DNA from: Armatimonadota bacterium
GTDB lineage: Bacteria; Armatimonadota; Fimbriimonadia; Fimbriimonadales; Fimbriimonadaceae
Assembly: GCA_029781035.1 (NCBI GenBank)
Contig: JAKOXK010000030.1
Coordinates: forward strand, 62,001 to 126,000
Direction: 5' to 3'
Length of the DNA: 64,000 nt
Shown one piece after another: positions 40,908 through 51,514 of the stretch. Position 1 is the first letter of the stretch. Each line of letters begins with the position of its first letter. A program made the position numbers and the translations under genes. The notes under the pieces are model-generated. The model did not search any database. It saw only the letters and a program-made list of their open reading frames with translations, and had not been told where the DNA came from.

Positions 40908-42977
40908 TTGAAACAGTACACACCCGACAAGATTCGTAACGTCGCTATTGTAGGTCACGGCGGTGCAGGAAAGACCATGTTGGTCGAGCACATGCTGTAC
41001 ACCGCCGGAGCAACAGACCGCGTCGGTAGCACCGACGGAGGCAACACCCAGAGCGACTACGATCCGCTAGAGGTCAAGAGGAAGATTTCGATCGGCTCTA
41101 CGGTGCTGCCTCTCGAGTGGCACGACCACAAGGTCAACCTCATCGACGTCCCCGGTTTTTCCGACTTTGTCGGAGAGCTGTATTCGGTCGCACGAGTCGT
41201 GGACTCGATGATCATCGTTTGCGAGGCGAAACGCGACCTCGACGTCGGGTTCGACCTGGCTTGGGAAGTGGCGGAAAAGCACGGACTCGCCCGATGCATT
41301 TTCGTCAACAAGCTGGAAAGGGACAACGCCGACTACCAAGGGCTGATGGAAACCCTGCACGCTCGGTACGGGAACCGGATTGTTGAGTGTCAGATCCCTA
41401 TCGGTCATCAGGCGGCTTTTAGCGGAGTTCTGGATCTGCTGAACATGAAGGTCTACAAAGGGAAGGACCGAGGCGCTGAGATTGAAGACGTCCCGACCGG
41501 TCACCTCGACGACGCCAAGAAGCTCCAAGAAAAGATGATGGACGCCGCCGCCGAGGGCGACGACGCGTTGATGGAGAAGTACTTGGGTGGTGAGGAACTG
41601 ACCCCAGAGGAAGTCGAACACGGTCTGATGGAAGGCACGCTCCACGGAAAGGTGATCCCCGTCCTGATCGGCTCCGCTGCGAGCGGCATCGGTGTCGCCA
41701 CTCTTCTCGACCGCATCGTCGGGGAACTCCCATCGCCCCTCACCCACCCGTTCACGACCGCTGACGACAAGGAGATGAAGGAAGACCCGAACGGGCCGCT
41801 TGTGGGCTTTGTCTTCAAGACGACGGCTGACCCCTACGTCGGCAAGATCAACTACGTCCGTGTCTTCAGCGGCATGCTCAAAGCCGACGACCACGTTTGG
41901 AACATCGGGCACGACAAAGACGAGCGCGTCCACAACCTCTTCTTCGCCCACGGCAAGAACCAAGAGACGGCTCAGGTCGTGTGGGCCGGCGACATCTGCG
42001 CCATCGCGAAACTACAAGACACTCACACGGGCGACACGCTGTGCTCGGCAAAAGAGAAGATCAAGCTCGCCCCAGTCGAGTTTCCCGATCCCATCTACCG
42101 TGTCTCGATCCACCCCGTGACCAAGGCCGACGAAGACAAGCTCGGTTCGACTTTGGAGCGAATCCTGGAAGAAGATCCCACGTTGCGGTACACACGCGAC
42201 ACCGTGATGCACCAGGAACTCCTCGAGGGAATGGGCGACATCCACATCGACACCGTGATCGACAAGATGAAGACACGGTTCGGCGTCAACGTCACGATCG
42301 GCGAGGCAAAAGTCCCCTACCAAGAGACGATCAAGAGCACGGCCCAGGCCCAAGGAAAGTTCAAACGGCAGACGGGCGGCAAGGGCCAATACGGCGATTG
42401 TTGGCTACGCCTCGAACCCAGGGGCCGAGGCGAAGGATTTGAGTTCGGGAACGAGGTCGTGGGCGGCTCCATCCCCAAGAACTTTATCCCCGCGATCGAG
42501 AAGGGCGTTCGCGAAACCATGTCGACCGGATTTCTGGCCGGCTACCCGGTTGTCGATGTCAAGTGTGTCGTCTATGACGGTTCGTACCACGACGTCGACT
42601 CGAGCGAGCAGGCGTTCAAGACTGCAGCCCGGATCGGGTTCAAAGCGGCGGCGGAGAAAGCTCAGCCGACCATCCTTGAGCCGATCATGCGGGTTCATGT
42701 GGACGTTCCAGACGAGGCTGTCGGTGACGTCGTGGGAGACCTGAACACCCGGCGGGGCCAGCTGCAGGGAATGGAGCCCATCGCTCCCGGCAAGACCCGG
42801 GTGAACGCGATGGTGCCCATGGCCACAATGATGCGGTACGCCCTGGACCTGCGGTCGATCACCAAGGGCCGCGGGCTCTTCAGCAGCGCCATGGCGCGGT
42901 ACGAAGAGCTACCGTCCAACGAGCAGATGGCACTGATTAAAGAGTACGAGAAGCAGAAGAAGGAAGACGAGGACTAG
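40908..42977 (+). CDS. fusA: Elongation factor G paralogue (EF-G-like)
   Basis: The 689-residue protein starts with TTG and shares the whole EF-G domain plan: GTPase, barrel, and domains III-V ending TKGRGLFSSAMARYEELPSNEQMALIKEYEKQKKED. Its GTPase motifs differ from the standard factor. G1 is GHGGAGKT, G3 is DVPGF in place of DTPGH so the catalytic histidine is replaced by Phe, and G4 is NKLE in place of NKxD. This matches EF-G-like paralogues more than the housekeeping translocase, which would be encoded in the str operon elsewhere. A specialised or recycling role is possible. The fusA symbol is used in the family sense only. Confidence 0.8.
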   Translation: MKQYTPDKIRNVAIVGHGGAGKTMLVEHMLYTAGATDRVGSTDGGNTQSDYDPLEVKRKISIGSTVLPLEWHDHKVNLIDVPGFSDFVGELYSVARVVDSMIIVCEAKRDLDVGFDLAWEVAEKHGLARCIFVNKLERDNADYQGLMETLHARYGNRIVECQIPIGHQAAFSGVLDLLNMKVYKGKDRGAEIEDVPTGHLDDAKKLQEKMMDAAAEGDDALMEKYLGGEELTPEEVEHGLMEGTLHGKVIPVLIGSAASGIGVATLLDRIVGELPSPLTHPFTTADDKEMKEDPNGPLVGFVFKTTADPYVGKINYVRVFSGMLKADDHVWNIGHDKDERVHNLFFAHGKNQETAQVVWAGDICAIAKLQDTHTGDTLCSAKEKIKLAPVEFPDPIYRVSIHPVTKADEDKLGSTLERILEEDPTLRYTRDTVMHQELLEGMGDIHIDTVIDKMKTRFGVNVTIGEAKVPYQETIKSTAQAQGKFKRQTGGKGQYGDCWLRLEPRGRGEGFEFGNEVVGGSIPKNFIPAIEKGVRETMSTGFLAGYPVVDVKCVVYDGSYHDVDSSEQAFKTAARIGFKAAAEKAQPTILEPIMRVHVDVPDEAVGDVVGDLNTRRGQLQGMEPIAPGKTRVNAMVPMATMMRYALDLRSITKGRGLFSSAMARYEELPSNEQMALIKEYEKQKKEDED

Positions 42978-43001
42978 ACTCGCCCATCCTGTCTCGTTCA
43001 G

Positions 43002-43043
43002 CGGTGGCCCCAGGCATCAAGAGCCTGGGGCCACCGTCTCTTT
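43002..43043 (+). terminator. Strong intrinsic terminator after the EF-G paralogue
   Basis: CGGTGGCCCCAGGC (43002-43015) and GCCTGGGGCCACCG (43023-43036) form a perfect 14-bp stem with a seven-base loop, followed by TCTCTTT. It ends the plus-strand EF-G transcript 25 bases after its stop codon. Confidence 0.85.
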
Positions 43044-43080
43044 GACTTCCGGGAACCCCACCGAGAATGGTGGGAGCACA

Positions 43081-43119
43081 CGAGCAAAAACAAGATCACC
43101 CGTCGAACGACGGGTGATC
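43081..43119 (-). terminator. Intrinsic terminator of the PEP-CTERM gene
   Basis: GATCACCCGTCG (43094-43105) and CGACGGGTGATC (43108-43119) form a perfect 12-bp stem. Reading on the minus strand, the hairpin is followed by TTGTTTTTGCTCG. It faces the EF-G terminator, so the two convergent genes each have their own. Confidence 0.85.
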
Positions 43120-43161
43120 CTGATGTTTCCTTATCTGAGAGGTTGACTCTCAAGTCGGGGC

Positions 43162-43836
43162 TTACTTGCGGCGCTTGCGAGCAAGGGCAGCGAGGCCGAT
43201 ACCGAGAGCGATCATGCTGACCGGCTCGGGAACGGCGTTGACCATCATGTTGATCTGACCGGAGCCGTAGCCCATGACACCGAACTCGGTCCAAGCGGTC
43301 GTGCCATAGCCGCCGCCGTAGCCGAAGTGCGAATAGTCGCGGCCGAAGGACTCAGCAAGTCCGTTGACGTCGCGGCAAACATAGCTCCAGCTCGGGCCAA
43401 CCGTCTGCATGGCCACGAGGTACTGCTGACCAGCCGTGAGGCCGCCGATGTTGACGTTGGCGTCATAGGTCACGCCGAGGAGGCCGAACACGTTGTCGGT
43501 GAAGTAGGACTTGGTGGCGCCGATGAGTCCCGAGGAACCGATCAGGGTGCTGCCAGTGCTGTCGTACACTTCGACCCAAACCTGCGAGCTGGCGTCGCTG
43601 AACTGCAGGTAGTTGGCTTGGACGTGGTTGATCACGGTGCCACCGGCGACGGCGGTCACGAGCTGTCCAGCTTGCAGACCGGCGTTGGTGCCGAGGTCGT
43701 TGACGCCACCATCGGCGTCGCCATTGCCTGCGCTGTAGCCGAAGCCTGAACCAACGCTGTGATCGTAGAGGGTGACAGCGAAAGCGCCGGTCGAAATGGT
43801 CGCGAACGCCATCAGAATCAGAGTCTTAAGTTTCAT
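43162..43836 (-). CDS. PEP-CTERM exosortase-sorted protein
   Basis: The protein is 224 residues with a signal peptide (MKLKTLILMAFATISTGAFA). The body is Gly, Ala, Ser and Tyr rich, with jelly-roll-like strands (VWVEVYDSTGSTLIGSSGLIG, YLVAMQTVGPSW). The C-terminus VPEPVSMIALGIGLAALARKRRK is a textbook PEP-CTERM tail: motif, helix and basic end. An exosortase would cleave it and release or anchor it at the surface, probably with the polysaccharide matrix. GGAGAGATAG is a good ribosome-binding site. No exosortase gene is in the window. Confidence 0.9.
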   Translation of the reverse strand: MKLKTLILMAFATISTGAFAVTLYDHSVGSGFGYSAGNGDADGGVNDLGTNAGLQAGQLVTAVAGGTVINHVQANYLQFSDASSQVWVEVYDSTGSTLIGSSGLIGATKSYFTDNVFGLLGVTYDANVNIGGLTAGQQYLVAMQTVGPSWSYVCRDVNGLAESFGRDYSHFGYGGGYGTTAWTEFGVMGYGSGQINMMVNAVPEPVSMIALGIGLAALARKRRK

Positions 43837-43974
43837 TGACTATCTCTCCAGGTCACTAGAAATGGACGACCGAATCGGCCCCCTTCCAGAACCATTAGAA
43901 ATCTAGCACAGATATGGCCGTGTGTGCCGAATCATGCCAAGAATTAGCAAGAAACTGGTAATTTCATGGGACTT

Positions 43975-45948
43975 TTACGGAACCCCTTGTGGAAAAGAAG
44001 GTGAATTCTCAGCAATGCTCGCGCTTCTGACGGCGTTGGACTCTTTCGGCTGCCGCTTTCCGATCTCGTAGACGGTCCACTCGATGGGCGCCTTCCCGGT
44101 CATCCGAACGTGAAAGTGGTAGGCGCGCCCGTTCCGTGCTGTTCGCCGTGCAGGGGCGCCGCTTGGCAGGATCAAGGTGTCCTTCTGGCTCTTTGAGGGG
44201 CCGATCAGGGAGTCTGTCATCCCCTGCAACGCGAGCTCAGTCTCGGTGAGATCGGCGGACTCTGAACTCAGTGTGACCTGTCTGACTTGGTTGCCCAGTC
44301 CCTCCTCGTCCGAGGAGCCGTAAAGGGCGAGGAGCCTCGACAAAAGACGCCGCTGGCGTAGGTCGAGAGTGGCCAGTTCGATGCTCTGTCCTTTGGCCAC
44401 ACTGTCGAGGAGGCTTCCAGAGAGCGTTCCCAGGAACTCGGCCGACATGTCTTCCACCGTGTGCTCCGAGCGAGGTTTGACGTACCCGATCGCGGTCAGG
44501 GGGGCCATCGACAGGTACTCGGCGGCACGATAGGCAGTCAGGGAACCGACGGCCGCGCAATACCGCGCCCATGGGCTCATCGGCACGTACCCGTTCGCCA
44601 GAAGGCTCGTCATGAGACGTGCCAACGGCCGGCGGTCGAGCCGGAGCTTCTCGGAAAGGGTGGGAAGGCACGGCTTGACCAGAATCACTCCATCGTCAAC
44701 GGTCGGGTCGATCGCGGCCGCAGCAGCCTGCTGGTCCCAAAAGAGACGCAGCGATAGATTGCCGTCAGAGACGAACCGGTGTGCCGGGGTCAGAAGGGTG
44801 TCGGGGAGCGACGCGACAACATCTCGCTGCGTCAACTGCCCGAGCGCGAACACCAGATCGGTCGCTGTCGCGGACAACGGGTCTACTCTGTCGGGCCGCG
44901 ACAACAGTTGGCGGTCGGCATCGCTCAGGGCATGATCGTTCAGGTACGGGACTGGGTATCGGGGCAAAGTCGCGACTTCTCGGGGCAGCAGGCGCTCAAC
45001 CGAGCGGGCCGCTTCGGAGAGCGGCACAGACTTGTTCTGGGTGGCCTCCAGCCCCTCCGGGATCGAAAGGCTCGGCAACCGAGACAGCCACTCGGTGTAT
45101 GGGACAAAGGCCCAGGAGACCGTGCTGCCCGACCGGTCTTGTACAGCGAGGCTCCCTCCTATGCTGGTGAAGTTGTCCTGGATGTTCAGCCGAAATCGCA
45201 AAGGGCTACGTGCCGAGTCAGTCATCGTCACGACATCAGTCCAGATCGGGTCTTTGAACTCGGCATCGGTCACTGACGCACGAACGACGCTCGCAAACTC
45301 ACTTTGTGACCGCTCGAACTCCTTCAGCTTGGCCATCGAGGCGCTGTCAAGGTTGAACGCCCCTTCGAGTGGAGACGAACTGAAGGTCACCGACCCTCTT
45401 GGTTCAAGTCTCAGGGCCGAGTTCATGGGAGCATGGGCGAAGAGCCACTGGTTGAGCCGCGAGACGGGCGATGCCAATCGAGGGCCGTCCAAGCTGACGC
45501 CGCGGTTGTCAGACGGATGCAGTGTGAACTTCAGCTTCTCCAAGAAGGCGGTCGTCATGTCCGCCGACCAGACCTCGTCGCCGACCTTCTGTGCATACGC
45601 TGCTTGTCGCTGGTTGAGCGTCTTTGACTCGGAGTCGAAGTCTCTTTGAAGGATGCGGGTAGCCAGTTCCGGTGGTCGGACCAGCACCCATCCGCTCCGA
45701 GCCGGCTCCCAACTCGCGTCGTTGGCCCTCGCAATGAGGTTCAGCAGTCGCTTGACGGGCATCTTGGAGACGTTGATCGCGACGACGTTGTCCTTGAGGT
45801 TGCCGTCCACGTCAAGCTTCAAACCGAACCGCTCCGCCAGGTACGGCACGGCCATTTCGAGCCTCTGCCCCCGGACGCACAACGACACAGGCATGTCGGG
45901 GAAGTCTTGGGGCGGAGCCAGGGCAGCCAGCAGGGCGACAGCGAACAC
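43975..45948 (-). CDS. Large exported protein with STN/secretin-N0-like domain
   Basis: The 657-residue protein starts with a short signal-like segment (MFAVALLAALAPPQ). Residues about 20-95 (RGQRLEMAVPYLAERFGLKLDVDGNLKDNVVAINVSKMPVKRLLNLIARANDASWEPARSG) have the strand-helix pattern of STN or secretin N0 domains. These bind partner proteins at the outer membrane. No secretin barrel follows; the rest is a long region with many short helices and no recognised domain. It is 43 bases downstream of guaB on the same strand. Similar N0-only proteins are common in Armatimonadota and Planctomycetota, mostly unstudied. Confidence 0.65.
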   Translation of the reverse strand: MFAVALLAALAPPQDFPDMPVSLCVRGQRLEMAVPYLAERFGLKLDVDGNLKDNVVAINVSKMPVKRLLNLIARANDASWEPARSGWVLVRPPELATRILQRDFDSESKTLNQRQAAYAQKVGDEVWSADMTTAFLEKLKFTLHPSDNRGVSLDGPRLASPVSRLNQWLFAHAPMNSALRLEPRGSVTFSSSPLEGAFNLDSASMAKLKEFERSQSEFASVVRASVTDAEFKDPIWTDVVTMTDSARSPLRFRLNIQDNFTSIGGSLAVQDRSGSTVSWAFVPYTEWLSRLPSLSIPEGLEATQNKSVPLSEAARSVERLLPREVATLPRYPVPYLNDHALSDADRQLLSRPDRVDPLSATATDLVFALGQLTQRDVVASLPDTLLTPAHRFVSDGNLSLRLFWDQQAAAAAIDPTVDDGVILVKPCLPTLSEKLRLDRRPLARLMTSLLANGYVPMSPWARYCAAVGSLTAYRAAEYLSMAPLTAIGYVKPRSEHTVEDMSAEFLGTLSGSLLDSVAKGQSIELATLDLRQRRLLSRLLALYGSSDEEGLGNQVRQVTLSSESADLTETELALQGMTDSLIGPSKSQKDTLILPSGAPARRTARNGRAYHFHVRMTGKAPIEWTVYEIGKRQPKESNAVRSASIAENSPSFPQGVP

Positions 45949-45991
45949 GGTTGCTCCTTTCTAACGTGTCCGAAGCCAGGATCGTGCCGGG

Positions 45992-47470
45992 TCAGTCGCC
46001 TTCGCCACTGACGAACGGGGACGAGTAGTTCGGCGGCTCCTTCGTGATCCAAACATCATGGGGGTGCGACTCCCGAAGTCCTGCGTTGGTGATCTTGACG
46101 AACTCGGCCTTGGCCTGCAACTCACCAATCGTCCTCGCGCCAAGGTATCCCATTCCGCTCTTGATGCCGCCCATGATCTGGATCATGGTGTCGGACAAGG
46201 GTCCCTTGAAAGGAACTCGTCCCTCGACGCCCTCGGGGACGATCGCCGCCGAAGTGTCCTTGACCGAGAAATAACGGTCGCTGGAGCCCTGCCGCATCGC
46301 CCCGATGGAACCCATGCCTCGATAGACCTTGTAGGCCCGGTTCCTGTAGATCTCGGTTTCGCCTGGAGACTCCTCGCATCCGGCGAACATGTTGCCCATC
46401 ATGACCGTGCTCGCCCCAGCGGCCAGGGATTTCACGACGTCGCCACTGGACCTGATGCCGCCGTCGGCGATGGTCGGGATGCCCAGTTTGAGCGCTTCCT
46501 CACAGCACTCCATGACTGCGGTGAATTGAGGAACGCCCACGCCGCTCACGACACGCGTCGTGCAAATCGACCCAGCACCGATTCCAAGGCGAAGTCCGTC
46601 GGCACCGGCATTGTGGAGGTCGCGGACTCCGTCCCGGGTGGCCACGTTGCCCGAAACCACCTTCAGGTCGGGCAACTTCTTTTTAAGCATCCGGGTGCAC
46701 TCGATCACCCCGATGGATTGGCCATGGGCTGCATCGATCACGACGAAGTCGACACCTGCTTCGTACAACTCCTTCGCCCTCTCATAGGGCTCTCGGAGCG
46801 GCCCTATCGCAGCTCCTACGACCAACCGTCCCTTGGTGTCTTTGGTCGCGTGGGGGTGGCGCTTGACCTTTTCGATGTCCTTGATCGTGATCAGACCTTT
46901 GAGCATGCCTTCGCCGTCCACAATGGGCAGCTTTTCGATCCGGTGTTCGGCGAGGAGGGCTTGGGCTTCGTCCAGAGTGGTGCCCGGTTTGGCCGTGACG
47001 AGGTTCTTGCTCGTCATCCGTTCGCGGATTAACATCGCGTAGTCCGAAACAAACCGGATGTCACGGTTGGTGAGGATGCCAACGAGCTTTCCGAACTCGT
47101 CTGTGATCGGGACGCCGCTGATCCGAAAACGGGCCATCAACGTGACGGCGTCTTGAATCGTGTCGTCGGGGCCCAGTTTGAAGGGGTCCGTGATGACCCC
47201 GTGCTCACTTCGCTTGACCCGGTCTACCTGTTCCGCCTGGACATCGATCGGCATGTTCCGGTGGATCACGCCAACACCGCCTTCGCGGGCGATCGCGATA
47301 GCGAGGCGGGCCTCCGTGACCGTGTCCATCGGGGCAGAGACGATCGGCACGTTCAGACGGATGCCCGGAAGAAGGAGGGAAGAGGTGTCGACTTCGCTGG
47401 GGGTCACTTCAGACCGCTTGGGAATCAGAAGGACGTCGTCAAAACTGAGCCCATCAATGAACGAAGCCAT
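45992..47470 (-). CDS. guaB: Inosine-5'-monophosphate dehydrogenase
   Basis: The 492-residue enzyme oxidises IMP to XMP, the committed step to GMP. The N-terminal barrel start is [15 protein letters not shown]. Two CBS domains occupy roughly residues 95-210 ([32 protein letters not shown], then [29 protein letters not shown]). The catalytic Cys is in [13 protein letters not shown], the IMP site in [19 protein letters not shown] and the flap in [19 protein letters not shown]. All key regions are present. The start is [12 protein letters not shown] at 47470. Confidence 0.96.
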   Translation of the reverse strand: MASFIDGLSFDDVLLIPKRSEVTPSEVDTSSLLLPGIRLNVPIVSAPMDTVTEARLAIAIAREGGVGVIHRNMPIDVQAEQVDRVKRSEHGVITDPFKLGPDDTIQDAVTLMARFRISGVPITDEFGKLVGILTNRDIRFVSDYAMLIRERMTSKNLVTAKPGTTLDEAQALLAEHRIEKLPIVDGEGMLKGLITIKDIEKVKRHPHATKDTKGRLVVGAAIGPLREPYERAKELYEAGVDFVVIDAAHGQSIGVIECTRMLKKKLPDLKVVSGNVATRDGVRDLHNAGADGLRLGIGAGSICTTRVVSGVGVPQFTAVMECCEEALKLGIPTIADGGIRSSGDVVKSLAAGASTVMMGNMFAGCEESPGETEIYRNRAYKVYRGMGSIGAMRQGSSDRYFSVKDTSAAIVPEGVEGRVPFKGPLSDTMIQIMGGIKSGMGYLGARTIGELQAKAEFVKITNAGLRESHPHDVWITKEPPNYSSPFVSGEGD

Positions 47471-47576
47471 GTCGAATTATGGCGGGAAGCTAGGGCCGAG
47501 TCCAGGGCCAACCGGGAACCGTGTACGGAAGGCGGGCGGCACCTTGAGGATTGGCGGTCCTGGCAGAATGGAGAGG

Positions 47577-48578
47577 ATGGAGTACCGCTCGCTGGGCCGC
47601 ACAGGCCTGTTGGTCAGCAACCCGTGCCTAGGCACCATGACTTTCGGCTGGGAGCCTGACGACTGGGGCAGCCACGAGCCGGAAGCCATGAAGGTGATGG
47701 CAAAGGCCCTCGAACTCGGCATCAACTTTTACGACACAGCGGACGTGTATGCCCAAGGAACGAGCGAGACGATCTTGGGCAAAGCGATCAAAGGGAAGCG
47801 CCACGAATTGGTCATCGCCACCAAGTGCCATGGACGCATGAGCGAGACGGACCCCAACGCGCGCGGCAACACGCGACACCACGTCATCGAAGCCTGCGAG
47901 GCCAGTCTGAAGCGACTGGGGACCGACTGGATCGACCTGTATCAAATCCACCGGCCCCAGCCGAGCGTGTCGATCGATGAGACGTTGAGAGCCCTCGACG
48001 ACTTGGTCCGGTCAGGCAAAGTCCGGTACATCGGCACCAGCACGTTCGCGGCATGGCAGGCCTGCGAAGCTCTCTACGTGGCCAAGGCTTTGGGAACCAA
48101 CGTCTTCGTCTGCGAGCAACCGCCGTACAACCTCTTGGACCGATCGATCGAGCGAGAGCTCCTGCCGTTCCTGAGGACCTATGATTTGGCGTGCATTCCA
48201 TGGTCGCCGTTGGCCGGTGGACAACTGTCCGGCAAGTACCTCGAGGCTCCGAAGTCGGCGCGGTATTCCAAGAGCGACCCCATGGGCCGAGTGTCGGCTC
48301 AATCGATGGCGGTCGTCAAGAAGTTGAAAGCTATCGCTGACAAGGAGGGTCTCACCTTGACACAACTCAGTCTGGCTTGGGTCGCCTCGCAACCAGGGAT
48401 CACCGTACCGATCATCGGCGCCCGGACTCCCGAGCAGCTGCAGGATTCCGTCATGGCCTGCCAAACGAAACTGTCTGCCAAAGTGCTTGCGAAGATCGAC
48501 CAAGTGTGCTCCCCGGGTTCCACACTGGTTCGCTACTACAACGCCGACTTCGGACCGAACGCCCGTCCTCTGGTTTAG
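47577..48578 (+). CDS. Aldo/keto reductase
   Basis: The frame is open further upstream, but that part opposes guaB. MEYRSLGRTGLLVSNPCLGTMTFGW is the usual family start and gives 333 residues; an ATG nine bases earlier is an alternative. Catalytic residues appear in NFYDTADVYAQGTSE (Asp, Tyr), VIATKCHG (Lys) and DLYQIHRPQP (His). The cofactor site is in VPIIGARTPEQLQDS. It matches the AKR-7/12-like YajO/Tas group that reduces aldehydes with NADPH. The substrate is unknown. The GGAGAGG element is too close to 47577, so the exact start is uncertain. Confidence 0.88.
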   Translation: MEYRSLGRTGLLVSNPCLGTMTFGWEPDDWGSHEPEAMKVMAKALELGINFYDTADVYAQGTSETILGKAIKGKRHELVIATKCHGRMSETDPNARGNTRHHVIEACEASLKRLGTDWIDLYQIHRPQPSVSIDETLRALDDLVRSGKVRYIGTSTFAAWQACEALYVAKALGTNVFVCEQPPYNLLDRSIERELLPFLRTYDLACIPWSPLAGGQLSGKYLEAPKSARYSKSDPMGRVSAQSMAVVKKLKAIADKEGLTLTQLSLAWVASQPGITVPIIGARTPEQLQDSVMACQTKLSAKVLAKIDQVCSPGSTLVRYYNADFGPNARPLV

Positions 48579-48718
48579 CAGCTCCGAACGGGCGCCCAGC
48601 AGACGAAGGCGTCCTCAGGTGCGCTTGAAGCTGACGCTGGGCCAGGTCAAGGCGGGAATCGGCATGGCGACAGCCAGTCTCAGGCGGAGGTGCTCCTTAC
48701 CAGGTAAAACAGTGCCTC

Positions 48719-50638
48719 ATGCAGGTTCAAGTCGCTGAGTTCGCAAAGCAGCACGGGGTCACGGCAACGGCCGTGATCAGTGTCTTGGACGACCTTGGCG
48801 TCGGACATGACGAATCGTCCTTTGAAGCTGACAAGGACATCGTAGACCTGATCGTTGAGGGACTTTCGGAAGCAGCCGCTTCTGAGGACACGATCCACTT
48901 GGCGCCGGGCAAATCCACGCCACGAGACCTGGCGGCGGCCCTCGGCAAGCCGGACAAAGAGGTCCTGACCGCCTTGATCAAGCAGGCAAGGGTCATGGCG
49001 ACCCTGACGACGACCCTCAAACCCGAGGTCGCGGAGAAGGTGGCCGAGCTGTTTGGAAAGACAGTCAAGTGGGAAGAGCCGAAGGCCCCCAAAGCGGCGT
49101 CCCCCAACAGAAAAGTCGCCAAAGCCGGTCAGAAGGAGAAACGCCCTCCGGTCGTCACGATCCTTGGTCACGTCGACCATGGCAAAACGAGCTTGTTGGA
49201 CTACATCCGCAAGACAAACGTCGTCTCCAAAGAGCATGGCGGGATCACCCAGCACATTGGCGCCTATCAAGTGAACCTGCCCGAGGGCGTGATCACGTTT
49301 CTCGACACTCCGGGCCACGCGGCATTCACCGCTATGCGTGCCCGCGGTGCCCAGGTGACGGATATCGCGATCCTCGTAGTCGCTGCCGACGACGGCATCA
49401 TGCCGCAGACCATCGAGGCCATCAGTCACGCCAAGAACGCCGAAGTTCCCATCATCGTCGCTGTCAACAAGATCGACAAGCCTGACGCCAACGTGGAGCG
49501 CATCAAGCAGCAACTCACCCAGCACGAACTGATCCCCGAAGAGTACGGCGGACAAGTCATCGTCTGTCCGGTGAGCGCGCACACGGGCGAAGGTGTGCCG
49601 CACCTGCTTGAGATGATCCTGCTCCAGGCCGAAGTCATGGAGCTGCAGGCCGATTCCCGGGCGCCTCTGGCCGGGGTCGTGATTGAGGCACAGCTTGAGA
49701 AAGGCCGGGGCCCGGTGGCCACCATTCTCATCGATGACGGCACGCTCAAGGTGGGCGACATCATCGTCGTGGGGAACACCTGGGGCAAAGTGAAGGCGAT
49801 GACGGACTGGCAAGGGCAGCGGATGCAGCAGGCCGGCCCCTCCACGCCCGTCGAAGTTCTGGGGCTGAGCGACGTCCCGGGCGCAGGCGACCGCGTTGAG
49901 CCGGCTAAGGACGAACGTTCCGGGCGTGACCTCGTGGACGATCGGCTGCAGGCAGAAAGGGCCAAAGCGATGACGTCGCCCAAGCGACGGGTCAGTCTTA
50001 AGGACATTCGCAAGATCGGGGAAGAAGACGAGATCAAGGATCTCAACCTGATCGTGAAAGCCGACGTACAGGGAAGCGTCGAAGCTGTCAGAGGTCTCCT
50101 TGAAAAGGTCGAGAGCGACGAAGTCAACGTCAAGGTCATCCACGCTGGAGTCGGCACGATCACAGAGAGCGACATTCTGCTCGCCAGTGCAGCGAACGCA
50201 ATCGTTGTTGGATTCAACATCAAGCCCGAGGCGGGGGCTAAGGCCGAGGCTGAACGACACAAGGTCGAGATCCGCACCTACACGATCATCTACGAGCTGA
50301 TCGAGGATATCGAGAACGCTGTGAAAGGCATGCTCGAACCCAAGTTCGAAGAGGAGTTCCTCGGGACGGCCGAAGTCAGGGCGGTCTTCAAACTCACAAA
50401 AGCCGGAAAGGTCGCGGGATCCCACTGCACAGACGGTCGCGTTGTCCGCAACGCATCTGTGAGGGTCACCCGTAACCGGGAGCTGGTTTACGAGGGCAAG
50501 ATCGCATCACTGCGCAACGTCAAGGAGGACGTCCGCGAGATCATCGCAGGCCAAGATTGCGGCATCAAGTTCGACGGGTGGGAAGACTTCAAAGAGGGCG
50601 ACAGCATCGAAGCCTACGAGCTTGTCCAAGTGAACTAG
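48719..50638 (+). CDS. infB: Translation initiation factor IF-2
   Basis: The 639-residue GTPase positions initiator tRNA and promotes subunit joining. Two IF2_N-like motifs lie at the front ([26 protein letters not shown] and [27 protein letters not shown]), then a short lysine-rich linker. The GTPase follows with [32 protein letters not shown] and NKID, then domains II-IV ending [20 protein letters not shown]. The N-terminal region is short, about 130 residues before G1. The usual nusA and rbfA neighbours are absent. No strong ribosome-binding site precedes the ATG. Confidence 0.95.
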   Translation: MQVQVAEFAKQHGVTATAVISVLDDLGVGHDESSFEADKDIVDLIVEGLSEAAASEDTIHLAPGKSTPRDLAAALGKPDKEVLTALIKQARVMATLTTTLKPEVAEKVAELFGKTVKWEEPKAPKAASPNRKVAKAGQKEKRPPVVTILGHVDHGKTSLLDYIRKTNVVSKEHGGITQHIGAYQVNLPEGVITFLDTPGHAAFTAMRARGAQVTDIAILVVAADDGIMPQTIEAISHAKNAEVPIIVAVNKIDKPDANVERIKQQLTQHELIPEEYGGQVIVCPVSAHTGEGVPHLLEMILLQAEVMELQADSRAPLAGVVIEAQLEKGRGPVATILIDDGTLKVGDIIVVGNTWGKVKAMTDWQGQRMQQAGPSTPVEVLGLSDVPGAGDRVEPAKDERSGRDLVDDRLQAERAKAMTSPKRRVSLKDIRKIGEEDEIKDLNLIVKADVQGSVEAVRGLLEKVESDEVNVKVIHAGVGTITESDILLASAANAIVVGFNIKPEAGAKAEAERHKVEIRTYTIIYELIEDIENAVKGMLEPKFEEEFLGTAEVRAVFKLTKAGKVAGSHCTDGRVVRNASVRVTRNRELVYEGKIASLRNVKEDVREIIAGQDCGIKFDGWEDFKEGDSIEAYELVQVN

Positions 50639-50647
50639 GACGCCGCG

Positions 50648-51355
50648 TCACGGATCTCGGAGCCACTCCTCGTCCTTCGTGCCACCGTAAAAACGTCCGT
50701 CCGCCTGCCTGGGGCGCGCTCGGTTCTTCGCGTGACCGTCACAAGCCACGAAGTTGAAGTGGTCGTGGTGCCGCGGATTGCCGTCATCCAAGGGTTGGAA
50801 GGCCTGGTCGCGCTCGCCATACACCCAGTTGATCTCATGGCGGGCCTCACCATTGCCGAATCCGGGATCCGACGCGAGGGGCCAGCCCTCGGCGAAGAGA
50901 ATGGTAGAAGATGGGTATGAGATGGCAGTCGTGGCGGCCCATGCGGCTCCGATCGGCTCGTCCTCGTCGTCCTGCACGTTGTTCAACGCGTAGTCGTAAC
51001 TCCACGTCTTCGAAAGTCCCAGTGGCCAGTTCGGCTCTGGCAGAGCATGGACCATGTGGCGGCTCGCCGCCGGGCAGTCGAGAAACCGATAGTCTTTGGC
51101 ATAGGGCTGCAGGGTGTCTCCCCAAGCCACGGGGTTCGGTCCCCCGTAGTCTGGCCCTGTGAACGTGTCGTCGCTGTCCTCAGCGTACAAGACCGCTGCC
51201 AATCCGATCTGGTGCATGTTGTCCAGGCACGCCGTCTGTTTCGCCGATTCCTTGGCTTGGGAGAAGACCGGGAACAGAATGGCCGCGATGATCGCGATGA
51301 TAGCGATCACCACCAGAATCTCGATCAGTGTGAAAGCACGTCGTCTGGAGGCCAT
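50648..51355 (-). CDS. Type II pseudopilin-like protein, DUF1559 style
   Basis: The start at 51355 places the prepilin leader at the N-terminus ([51 protein letters not shown]) and gives 235 residues. The upstream frame lacks sense. Cleavage before Phe and methylation by PilD is expected. The body has LYAEDSDDTFTGPDYGG and the C-terminal H-x9-DG-like HDHFNFVACDGHAKN, the usual pattern of this huge secreted family in Planctomycetota and Armatimonadota. The function is not known; no type II secretion gene is adjacent. Confidence 0.85.
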   Translation of the reverse strand: MASRRRAFTLIEILVVIAIIAIIAAILFPVFSQAKESAKQTACLDNMHQIGLAAVLYAEDSDDTFTGPDYGGPNPVAWGDTLQPYAKDYRFLDCPAASRHMVHALPEPNWPLGLSKTWSYDYALNNVQDDEDEPIGAAWAATTAISYPSSTILFAEGWPLASDPGFGNGEARHEINWVYGERDQAFQPLDDGNPRHHDHFNFVACDGHAKNRARPRQADGRFYGGTKDEEWLRDP

Positions 51356-51514
51356 GTGGCGTGTTCGTGTCGTAACCTTACCAATCAGTATGCCCGTTGA
51401 GGCGGACAGGGACAAGAATAAGAAGACACTAATCACCTTTTGGTCAAAGTGTCCAAGTATTACTGACGTATGTTTCGTCAAGTTCGGTCATTGTCTAGTA
51501 TCCTTGGGGGACTT

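Noticed and set aside
43837-43974. Sigma-54-like TTGGCATGATTCGGCA upstream of the PEP-CTERM gene
   Set aside because: The distance between the GG and GC elements is one base short of the strict sigma-54 spacing, and the second block lacks TTGC.
48680-50425. 581-codon minus-strand frame opposite infB
   Set aside because: infB is unmistakable on the plus strand and the antisense frame has no family pattern.
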